Below are positions 35,607 to 45,636 of a stretch of 64,000 nt of DNA, piece after piece. Every line of letters starts with the position of its first letter. The first letter of the stretch is position 1. The DNA is from Trebouxia sp. TZW2008 (taxonomy: Eukaryota > Chlorophyta > Trebouxiophyceae > Trebouxiales > Trebouxiaceae): positions 1-64,000 of the forward strand of contig BDIU01000259.1 of NCBI GenBank assembly GCA_002118135.1, written 5' to 3'. Under the pieces are notes generated by a model, which was not told the DNA's origin, made no database searches, and saw only the letters and a program-made list of their open reading frames with translations. The translations under genes were made by a program, and so were the position numbers.

Positions 35607-38600
35607 ATGGACGCAATGGACCCCCGCAGCCGCAGGTTTTTGAGGCAGTCAAAAGCTCAACTGAGCATGATCATGGCAGCTGTTGTGCTGTTCTTTTTGC
35701 TATGCACGCAAACATCCGAATCGGTCGGGGCCCGTTTACCACTGCCACAACGTATAAGCAGAGCGTCCAGGTACGAGAACACACACGTTTCACCATCAGC
35801 AAGCCGGGTGTAGGATCAGGCCCGTGCAGTTGACTTCGAGCTGGTGTTTGCAGAGCACGAAACACTGCAGCCGCAGCATGGGATGCAGAAGGTAAAGCTT
35901 CGCACGTAAGGACCGCTCAGAAGCATATACATTGCCATGCATATTGCGTGCTATGTGTACCAGCTGCTACTGCACAGTCGTCTACGGGCACTCCTCGCCG
36001 CCCTGCTGTGATCACTTGCATTGCGTCCCGCCTGTTTCGCGGACAAGTGCGGCAAGTGCGCCTTAATGCTGCCTGCTTCCTGCACTCAATTTATGCAAGT
36101 TTGCAGACTGTATCAGCAATCGAAACGGACTTACCAGACATTGCCTTCAGCCAGGAAAGCCTCCAGAAAACAGCGTATAACCCAAGCAGCAATCAGAATG
36201 CTGATTCAGGTGCAGACATGCATCAGCGCTCACAGACAGACTTGATAGAACCAGAGGGCTTGCTATCTAGCAGCTCAGACATTGACTCCTCGTCCAGGGA
36301 CCTGTCAGCTGCTAGCAGTCACCTCAGCATTGACGGCATAGATGCAAGCGCTGACTCCTTAGGCCAGCAACCCAGTGGTCAACAGCATCATGCTCAGGAC
36401 AGCATGCATGCCCATGCTTCACCTGCCAAGCCCAGCACATCTTATGGCTCTGACACTACCAATGATGCAGTTGCCAAGCCCAGCCCGTCATATGCGTCTG
36501 AAACTACAGCAAGCATCAGTGATGCCAAATTTGCTGTTGGCATTGGCACCTCACAGCAACCTACACAGGGTCATGCAGCCAGCCGAGATGATCTGCTGAT
36601 AGTGATGCCTTCCAGCGTGGACCGCATGCCCATGGTGAAAGCCAGCCGTGGTTGGAGGCAAGGCGTAAGGACATATGTTGCCTTTGAGGAAGACATTGAC
36701 CTGAAATCAGCTCCCCAAGTGTTCAAGGTTATTCACCTGAGACCCACATGCTGTGCTGCAGTGAATGTCACGTATGCGTGATGCTTGAGACTGTGGTGGC
36801 AGCAGATAATGCATTTGTTTTATGGACATTTGCTCAAAACATCCACTTTACATGGGACATCTCCTATCTTACATGTTGTGTCTGCCCATACTAATATGTG
36901 CCATGCTCATGTGCGTCTGGGGACGCCCGTATGATGGTGGGTCTCTCTTACTCATTTTACTCACATGCTGTCCAGAAAGGACCAAAGCAAAATGGATTCC
37001 GCGGCATGTCTATAGAAGAAGTCATCAAAGATCCCAAGTGCAAGCCAAAGATCTCAAGTCCCCGTGCATCTGACCACTTTGACTGCTGTGGTATGTAGGA
37101 AGGAGCATCAAGGTACAATGAGGTCTACGGCATGTGCCCAGATCAAGTTGTCAAAGATCCAAAGTGGCACAAAGCAGGAGACCTAAGAGCGACTGTTACA
37201 CCTTTCCTAGCAAACATGTCAATCGGCCCAGACAACTTCAAGTGGATGCTGTTTGGGATGACGACACAGTGTTCCTGATTGACAATGTGCTGCAGCTGCT
37301 GCAGCATCTGGATCCCAGCATACCTTACTATATGACAGATCATCTCTGGTACCCCTCAAGAGGTATGTACAGATGACTTGCCCTAGCTCTGCTCTGTGTG
37401 TATCATATTGCAAGCATGCCATGCTTGCAGTACAATGTATCATTTTGGCGAGCATGTCAATTGCGGCAGACATATTCAAGTGAAGCTGTTTGGGGACAAG
37501 CATACAGTGTTCCTGATTGACAACGTGCTGCATCAGGACTCCAGCATACCTGACTACATGACAGATCACCTCTGGTATCCTCAAGAGGTGTGTACACATG
37601 TCCTGTAAGCTCTGCTGCTGTTGCGTGCCATACTTGCCATATGCTGTGCTATATGTAGAGCACATCAATGTTTGAATATCGTCATAACGCTGGCAATATG
37701 CTCTGTTTCAGTTAGCATGCCCTGGGTGCAAAATTCAGGAGACATAGCCCTGCATGGATGCAGCTTGTTGTCATGTGTTGAGGCAAAATGTATATGTGGT
37801 CATGCTTGCAGCCCTGACTACATGACAGACCACCTCTGGTACCCCTCAAGAGATGAACTTGTCCTGGGTCTGCTCCGCCTACATGCCATACTTGCCTTAT
37901 GTTTTGCCATGCATACAGCATGTTGCGGATACATGTGTCAATGCTACACTCACAGCATGCTCACTGGCCTCCAGCGTATTGCCAGTATGTGTGTCAATGC
38001 TATACTGGCATTGTGCTGCAGACCAGTGAGCGTGCCCTGGGTGCAAATCCCAGGGACTGTAGCCCTACACAATGCAATATGCTGGGCTACGCATATGCAG
38101 CTTGTTCGCTTGATCTAATACAGCGCTGACCTTGACCTCATGAGCAAGGGTTGCGAAACTGTGCAATCAGAGTGTGACTATCTGTGCTTCAGCAAGTTCT
38201 TGAGACAGGCTGCCAAATTTGCTCAAAATGCTTGCAAGATGGAAATGAATCGCATGCTCATCAGCCTTCCTTGCTGTGAAGCGAAAAGGAGCTCACATTT
38301 GCCTGCCCTATGGTGCCGTATGACCTGCAGCAGAACAGCTCACTTGATCAAACAGTGCAGTATGTTCAACACAGCTAATCCACGTCGATGGCAGGCGAGA
38401 ACGGCAGGGAGCTGTATGTGCATGCAAACAGGGCTGACTAGTCATCTTTCATGCCATCAGTCACTTGCTGTTGGGTGCAGGCGAGAACGGCAGGGAGCTG
38501 TATGTTCATGCAAACAGGGCTGGCTAGTCATCTTTCATGCCATCAGTCACTTGCTGTTGGGTGCAGGGGAGAAGGGCAGGGAGGTGTATGTGCATGCAAA

Positions 38601-41600
38601 CAGGGCTGCCCCTCGCTGTCTGCCTTGCAACTACACCGACCCTGCTGAAGCGGGCTTCCAGAACCCACACCCCCAGTATATCGCTTCCAAGGTTAGTGCG
38701 GGTGCTTGCTGCATACTATCCTGCAGCAACATTGTGTCCACTGAGCTTGCTATCATCAGCTGTCATTGGACAGTGTGCTCCAGCTCACTCCAAAACATTC
38801 ACGGCTGTTGCTGCTGTCACACTGTGCAGTGCATCTTAGTCATTCCATGTGCTATGTTTGCTACTCTCACACTATGTGCTGCATCCCGTTTTGGAGCGCC
38901 TACTGTGCTCGCTGCCATCGCACTATACACTGCATCCCACATCGTTGCTGCTACCATGTTGTGCATGGCATTTTATCCCACAGCATTGGCTCATTCAGGC
39001 ACCATCGTGCTATGTATTGCATTACTCTCAGCTGCATGCTTGGGCACATTCAGCTGTGGACGAGACTGTAGGCATGACTGATGACCTGCAGGGTTGCCCA
39101 TGTAATACCACCATATTGTGTGCGGCTGATCAGGGGAACAACTTTGGCAAGGACTGCTGGTGGAGGACCAATCATCCTGGCCACTGGTACTTTGGCCATG
39201 GAGGTGTGCACCTGCTTTGCACTGCACAAAACACGTGAATTGCTATAAATGTGAAAGGATTCAGGTTTTTGACTGAATCTGAAAAAATGTTCAATTCAAA
39301 AGTGAACAGCATTGCATCAACAACAGTGATTTCACACTCTGGAATGCACAAACACCTAGCATTACACACTTCAATACTTATGTGAGCTCGGCTATGACTT
39401 TGGCCATGGAAGTGTGCACTTGCTTTTGCACTGCACAAAATAACTTGCAAGATTGACTGTCACACATATTCCAGCACAAGGGTTTCTCTGTCAAGTCCTG
39501 TCTTGCCAGCTTGCTACCATTTTGCGCTTTTATTAGGACATAAATTTTGTTGTGTCACATAACTCATGTGTCACGATGCTCTGAGGGTTTTAACTGGAAC
39601 TTTGAAATGGAGCAGGCCTGCTTTGCTGATGTTCAGCATTGTTTCATTGATTGCTGAATTGACTGCATCCATTATGATCCTCTGATCCCAATGTTCATGC
39701 CTGATTGGTAACACAGCGTACATGGCATCAGCAGTGCCAGCGTATGCGTAGGGGCTGGCATGCTGATGAGCTCAGCGCTCTTCAAGAAGGGCAGCTATGA
39801 CGACGTGGTCAACTGGGTCTGGTCCCTTGGTGACATCTCTTCAGGAGGTACTTTGCTGCTGCGCAAACAGGACCTGTATCTTTGCCATTGTCTTTTTCTC
39901 AAAAGCTCTGTGACCCTTGTCACACTCCTGTGAGCCATCCACTAAATGGATTTTGGCACTGCATGGCCCCCCTAGAAGAAAGAGGCGTGTTGCAGCCTCA
40001 ACAGGCCATTTGTGTCTGCCATCGTCTCTTGGCATAAAGCTTTGTTAGCACCCTGCTGATGTGGTCAACTGACTCTGGTCCCCAAACGACGCCTCTCAGG
40101 AGGAAGCAACTTACTACAGAATAGCTCATTGCACTTGCCAGTCTTGCACAGCTAAGCAACCTTGTGGCTCAAATCTTGGCTGGGTCATCACTTTCGATTG
40201 ATGAATAAGGCTCCCTAAGGAGGCTGCTGCCTGAACAAAATCCTTTCTTCTGGCCAAGCAGCTTTGCAACTCACGACTGCCTGCCTCAAGTCTCCACTTG
40301 CTAATACATAAAATACATCGAAGCTTTTGTTGAGACAAAAGAGGTCCATCCACCGCTTGAAAGATGGCATGCTTCAACACCTGTCTTCTGAAGTTGTGCT
40401 GCTCATGCAGACTCAATAGCTTTCTGAACTTGTGCTGCTCATTCAGACTCAATTGACTTCTGAAGTTGTCCTGCTCATTCAGACTCACTTCACTTCTGAA
40501 GTTATGCTGCTGTTGCAGACTCAATGCTGACAGGAGCGCTGCACAATGTCATGGACATCATCCCTACAGATCCAGGGTGAACACACTCAACACGTCTGCT
40601 CCTAGCTCAACTGCCTTAGTCTCAGCTGCAGTGTTGGTGAAAATCACAGCGTCGGTGTGTATCGCTACTGTACAGGCTCCACAGTGTTGGACAAGCAGCA
40701 TGCACTGATGCTTAGGTGCCTGTCACGTACTATGTCAGTGAGCAGAACCATAGCACAGTGGCTTGATGCAATAAAAGCTCATCACACAGCACTATGCGCT
40801 CTCTGCATGAACAGTTTGGCACAGCCTAAACAGAAATTTGCAGCCTGATCTGACAAGCTTGCAGCACAACATGGCATAAATCACTGACTGCGTCCAGTGT
40901 AAACTGTCTACTCAGGGTTGGACATCAAGTGCTGAGAAAGGGCATGTTACTGAGTACTGCTGCAATGACAGGTATGGGTACTTCCGGCCTGGCATTAGGC
41001 TTTTTGACCCTGGCTGGCAAGGCTTACAGGTGAAGGGGGCAGAGGACGAGAACACTGGTGACAACGGCAATGACCCTTTAGGCGTCCTTGCCAGGTGTGT
41101 CCTTGACAGCCATATTTTGAAGAATGGGCTTGCCAGCTCGTGATGTCCCACAAAGTGAAATGCAATTGTTCCAATCTTCTTTCTTCTTGGAAAACTGTCT
41201 ATTGACATTGGTCATTGCATCCACCATCTCTACTGATGTGATGATTGGTTGAGTTCTTTGTAGCTGGTCTGCTTATTATCATTCAGGCAAAGGATGCTTG
41301 CAGACGAATTGGCTATTATCACAATGCCACGCATTGATCTTATGCTTTGTGTGAGCCCAGGCTGCATCACAAACTGTTCTGTAAATGTCCCAGCTTAGCT
41401 CCGGCTGCTGTTTTGCAGGCTTGAGGCTGCCCTGCAAGGCAACTGCAGTCTAGAATGTGAAGATCAACTGCAGCACACCATCAGCGTGCATCTAAGGACG
41501 CGCTACTTGGCCTCTGACCTTGATCAGGACGAGATCTCAGCTCATCTGAAAGATTATGAGGGCTCAGCTGATCACAAGCCAGCTGTGTACCTGCATCACA

Positions 41601-41683
41601 AGTTTGAGGCGCTGTGGAACCAGTATGACAAAGCCAGGCTCCGCCGCTCTTGGTTCAATGTACAGACATCAGACTTAGTTTGA
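35607..41683 (+). CDS. Fringe/GT31-like glycosyltransferase (copy 2), frameshifted at the DDD motif
   Basis: Paralogue of the gene at 30084-33277. Exons: 35607-35770, 36100-36727, 37099-37362, 38567-38691, 39092-39203, 39752-39847, 40519-40576, 40972-41094, 41419-41683. An N-terminal membrane anchor (MIMAAVVLFFLLCT) is followed by a long Ser/Gln/Asp-rich stem that copy 1 lacks. Conserved blocks: DDLLIVMPSSVDRMPMVKAS, AGDLRATVTPF, MTDHLWYPS, RAAPRCLPCNY, HPGHWYFGHGG, IIPTDPG and FDPGWQGLQVKG. In exon 3 the run FKWMLFG is followed by DDTVFLIDN one base out of frame (about 37255): TTTGGGATGACGAC, where copy 1 has one more base. Exon lengths sum to one less than a multiple of three, and phases of all other exons agree. 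It is a recent pseudogene or the assembly lost a base. Six introns or exon edges show echoes. Confidence 0.8.
36925..37085 (+). repeat. Echo of exon 3's 5' part
   Basis: The real exon (from 37099) reads YGMCPDQVVKDPKWHKAGDLR. Just upstream a decayed copy reads RGMSIEEVIKDPKCKP before losing the frame. Confidence 0.65.
37440..37860 (+). repeat. Two echoes of exon 3's 3' end
   Basis: The real exon ends TVFLIDN...YMTDHLWYPS at 37362 with donor GTATGT. Copy 2 (37450-37590) reads TVFLIDNVLHQDS, then YMTDHLWYPQ, with donor GTGTGT; it has DKH in place of the acidic DDD. Copy 3 (about 37805-37852) keeps YMTDHLWYPSR but its donor GT is AT. Confidence 0.85.
38391..38566 (+). repeat. Two echoes of exon 4's acceptor and 5' end, exact 86-bp period
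   Basis: GCAG(G) followed by the exon start occurs at 38391, 38477 and 38563, exactly 86 bp apart; only the last is the real exon. The two upstream units are almost identical and both run into a stop (CTGACTAGT or GGCTAG in another frame). Confidence 0.92.
39395..39445 (+). repeat. Echo of exon 5's 3' end
   Basis: The real exon end and intron start (TTTGGCCATGGAG|GTGTGCAC at 39191-39209) recur at about 39400 as TTTGGCCATGGAAGTGTGCAC followed by the same intron words. Confidence 0.8.
40055..40112 (+). repeat. Echo of exon 6's 3' end
   Basis: GTGGTCAACTG..TCTGGTCCC and TCTCAGGAGG at 40061-40103 copy the real exon end at 39809-39847. The donor GT is lost (GGAGGAAGC) and there is an in-frame TGA. 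Confidence 0.8.
40408..40515 (+). repeat. Three echoes of exon 7's acceptor, exact 36-bp period
   Basis: CAGACTCA occurs at 40408, 40444, 40480 and 40516, exactly 36 bp apart; only the last (exon start 40519) is the real acceptor with GCAG. The unit includes CTTCTGAAGTTGTGCTGCTCA. It is the shortest echo unit in the window. Confidence 0.92.
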
Positions 41684-42368
41684 CCTGATTGTGCTGTTCT
41701 TGCTTTCATCCAGCTTGTTTCATTGATGCAGCAAATAAGCCAGACAATAATGCCATATTTCTGAGAAGTGCATTTGTCGTTCAGGACTTGGTGTGGCCCC
41801 AGCTTCAAATTGCTTTGAATGTCGCTCTAGGTGCCTTTCAACATAGTTACATGGGTTCAGTAGTCTGTACATATAGACTCTCTTTTGTCTGCAATGCTCA
41901 GATGTGTGTGCTTGTGTCCACTGGCAGGTTGGCAGGAGCATGTGTATCTGGCAATAAATAATTATCAAGGTTTGGCTATGGCAATACAGCTAGCGTTCTT
42001 TGCAAACAGGTGCATAGGCTCAGCATTTTGTCTGCTGTGTCTGTCTGCTAGCTCTGCAAGCAACTGTGTTTTGTCCTACATCAAGCACCTCTGTGCATGC
42101 TAACATGGTTTTGTCTCATAGGCATGTGCATTTGCAACCAACGAGATGATGCTCCTGCTTTGAAGCTCAGCTACTTGTAACAGTGTCGACCTGAATGCTG
42201 GGGCACTGATCAGCGGTGGCCGCTGCACGCAGACATGAGAAGAAGAGCAATGCTTATACGCTCACAGCCATGTGAGCTGTTGGCTTGGTCAAAGTGAGAG
42301 CCTGCAAGTCTGCGATAGCACAGACAGAAGCAGTTTAAACTGCGCTGACGAGTGACTGACCGGCGAGC
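41684..42368. other. Intergenic region
   Basis: Downstream of the second GT31-like gene and upstream of ClpR on the same strand. A TGTAA word at 42174-42178 could be a green-algal type poly(A) signal, but it is far from the stop. Nothing else to report. Confidence 0.4.
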
Positions 42369-44882
42369 ATGCAGGCACCTGCTGGGTGTCAGCTTCAGCA
42401 AGCTCAGTCGCGCTGTGTACACACCAGAGTCGCTGCTGCCCAGCGCTTACAGTCTGTGCGCAGTCGCTTCAACTGTGGCGCAACATCTTTGCGGTCAGGG
42501 CAACAACATCGCAGATCAGACAAACGATGCTGTGCCGCTCAACGACTGAACATTCAAGCTGTAAGTTGCCAGAGCTGATCGCTGCCATAAGCCAGTGAAC
42601 ACATTTAGTTGCACCGCGTCGAATTCTGCAAATCTGATCGGTCCAATGTATCCACGCAGGTGCTACCTTCGCTTTCAGCCGGCGCCAATGCACAGACACC
42701 TCCTGACCTGCCTTCTTTCCTTTTCAAAGAGAGGATTGTATACTTGGTACGCAGAAGGCAGGCACAAGCACTGTCAGTGAACAGCACTTGACATCTGTTT
42801 TGCAGTACAGCTCAAGGGCTTACAATAAATGCATGTTTGTGCTGCTTTGCCACATTGAGCCTGTACTGAATAAGCGCTGCCGAATGCAGGGCATGTCTCT
42901 TGCGCCAGCAGTGACAGAGTTGATCATAGCGGAGCTACTATACCTGCAGTTCGACAAACCAGACAAACCTATAAACCTGTACATCAACTCAGCTGGTGTC
43001 ACTGTAAGGCCCGATCCCCTATCAGACTTGTTAGTCATTGCATATAAGCTGGCTTAAACATTCTGATGTGCCATACAAGTGAGGGTGGCAGATGCTGCAT
43101 ATCAGCTTGCCTCACAAGCCTTATGCGTCATAAACTGACATATGGCAACTTTTGCACAAGAGCCTGCCTAAGATTCACCATTGCAATCACATGTTGGCAG
43201 AAGTTTGTGTGTCACTGGACAGCTCAGCGCTGGCTATGTTTGCGTTGACACAGCCTCACTCCAAGCTTTGCTGCACAGCAACGTGCATGCCTCAAAGCAA
43301 GCCTTGCTGCAAGCCTTGCTGCAAAGATATGTGAACGCTTCACTGTTACCCTTGCTGCAGAGAGGAGGGGACAAATTGGGATACGAGCATGAAGCCTTTG
43401 CAATCTATGACACAATGCTTTATGTCAAGAACCCCATCAGGAGCTTGTGCATTGGAACAGCCTTTGGGGAGTCTGCTATGCTGTTGGCTGCTGGAACTCA
43501 GGTGAGCTGACCATCATCACCATCAATATCACCGCACATGCTTTATATTGAGGTTCTATGATCTTGCCGGGTGCATTGAAACGGAACAAATTGCCTGCAA
43601 GCAATGCTTTCCCAAAATATTTTGTGCCAGCACATATCAAGTTTCAACTCACAAGCTTCCTGCTGACCTTTGGTCTGCCTGCAAACAGCTCTGCTCAAAG
43701 CCATTTTGTTTCAATGCACATAAGCCCTCAAACTCACAGGCTTCCTGTTGACTTGCAATCTGCCTGCAAACAATTCAGTCTTATTTCATTTTGTATACAA
43801 AGCGCGTGCCAGACAGGCTCAGCAGGCCCAGCTAGGTACTCAGTGGGCCTGCAAACAATTCTGCCCAGAGCCATGTACCACTGTATATAAACCCTGATTT
43901 GTGGCCTTCCTGTCAACTTGCAATGTGCGTTGCAGGGCATGAGAGTGACACTGCCGTCTGCGCGTGTCATGTTGCGGCAGCCCATGCAGCGCTTTGCATC
44001 ATCATCACGTACATGCTTTCTATCGAGGTGTTATGACCCTGCTGAGTGCATTGAAAAGGGATTGATTGCTGACGTTCCGTCTGCAATGCAGGGCATGAGA
44101 GCGTCCCTGCCTTCTGCTAGCATCATGTTGCGGCAGCCCATGCAGCGCTTTGCACAGATGCAGGCCTCAGATATAGACATCTACAGAAATGAGATCCGCA
44201 AAGTTGGCGATGAGATTGTAAGTTTGCCAGTGACAGCAATGCTGCACATTGCACAGAGTGGTCGCTGAAAGTAGTCTGTGCATTGCCTGTGTGAAGCAAA
44301 TATCATTTCTGAACCTTGTTTGCAGAGTTGCTCAGTGTTTCTTGGTGGCTGACCTGCTTTCTGCAGCTAGTTTTTGTGCAATGACATCAGTGTGGCATGC
44401 CAATGTGTGCATGTTTTGAATGTTCCATGTGTTTTGCTCAAGTTGCTATGCCTCTTCAGGTCAATTTGTTAGCAAAGCATACAAATCATACAAAAGAGGA
44501 GATCACGCAGACCATCAGCAGACCTAAGTACTTCGACCCTCAAGAAGCAGTCAAATTTGGCATCATTGACAGGGTAAGTGACAAATGGTTGCACCTGAAA
44601 AGCAGCGCATGTACCAATTGCATGCATTGCTCATCTGAGATACATTCTTGAATCATGGCCTTGCATGAATCTGCAGCTGTTGCAAACCCATGCTTTCTGT
44701 GGAGAATTGTGCTCATGTAAGTGTCTGCACTGTACACGTGCTGTCATGGGCAGCAGGCATCGTCATGTTCAGCTTGTCTTGCTATTTTGGTGACAATCAT
44801 TTGTCAAGGTGTCAGGCTGCATGCATAGTGGCTGCAGGTGCTTGAGCCAACCGAGGCTGAAGCGGTAAAGAGTTACCGGTAA
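42369..44882 (+). CDS. CLPR4: Plastid Clp protease non-catalytic subunit ClpR (ClpR4-like)
   Basis: Inactive ring subunit of the plastid ClpP/R protease core. Exons: 42369-42560, 42660-42746, 42890-43003, 43361-43501, 44092-44217, 44460-44573, 44838-44882; sum 819 nt (272 aa). Exon 1 is an Arg/Ser/Gln-rich transit peptide. The mature part has PPDLPSFLFKERIVYL, GMSLAPAVTELIIAELLYLQ, LGYEHEAFAIYDTMLYVKNP, IGTAFGESAMLLAAG, SIMLRQPMQRF and RPKYFDPQEAVKFGIIDR. The catalytic serine position (GxxxS in ClpP) is Gly here, and the histidine of the usual MIHQP is replaced (MLRQP), so the protein is ClpR and not ClpP. ClpR4 is my best guess among the R subunits from the GYD/E-EAFAIYD and IMIKQP-like blocks. 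Intron 4 carries a duplicated copy of the exon 5 start. Confidence 0.9.
43505..44091 (+). repeat. Echo of ClpR exon 5's 5' end plus intron
   Basis: The real exon starts at 44092 (GMRASLPSASIMLRQPMQRF). A copy at 43936-43995, also after a GCAG, reads GMRVTLPSARVMLRQPMQRF. The intron block after it (ATCATCACGTACATGCTTTC, then a TGCATTGAAA word) also resembles the start of the same intron at about 43515-43590, so the duplicated unit covers the intron. Confidence 0.8.
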
Positions 44883-45636
44883 CAGCAGCCTCCACACTGA
44901 AGATGGCCTCTTAAGCTAGACAAGGCATGTTTGCTTGTTCCAGAAGCTGGTCAACGGTTCCATGGCTGGCAAATTGAGCCATGGAGTCAAGCTGTGACTC
45001 AGGCTTTAAACAGAACCTGCTCAAAGAAGTTGCACAAGTTCTGAATGCTGAGTCTGAAGTTAGCTGCTATGGAGCCTATCAGGCTTACGGGCGCAAGAGT
45101 GCAGATTCTGCATGTTGATTATGCATTTGTGGGCAAACTCCAGCTGCCTTTGCATTCAGTTGATCCCTTTGCTGCAAGGCACGGCTAAGACTTAGTCGCG
45201 TCACATCAGCTTGCCAATGGGTTGTCGCAAGAATTTTGGGATTTTACCAAATCCCAGCAGGCTGCTCTTGTCATGTCACAAACCCTTTTAGAGGCTTGCT
45301 GCGGAATGTCCAGCCGCCTTCATGTAGGCCCCAGGCAATGCTGTCAATTTCAAGACATGCACTGAGTATCATTGTGGCCTGCGCAGTAGGGTTTCTTTCT
45401 GATGTGCATGGTAACAACTTGCCTCCAACAAATGTTGCTGTGTTTCACATCAACTTTAGCACTTGCAATAGCAGCAACAGGCATAAAACTTCAGCTGCTA
45501 GCTGTGCCTGCCATGTGCTTGACTTTGACGATTGAACATCAAGCAAATGGAACGCTGACGCGTCGCTCCCAAAACATGCACCCAGAAATCATGTGTAACC
45601 AAGGACCTTTGTCAACCTCAACTCTCAACCCACTGT
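44883..45636. other. Convergent intergenic region
   Basis: Between the ClpR and GT90-like stop codons. No gene seen. It contains a 20-bp word at 45549-45568 that recurs with one change at 62577-62596. Confidence 0.4.

Noticed and set aside
38140..39081. A single 313-codon open frame as an intact protein
   Set aside because: It runs through two 86-bp echoes, a real exon and intron sequence; only 38567-38691 aligns with the paralogue, in the right phase.
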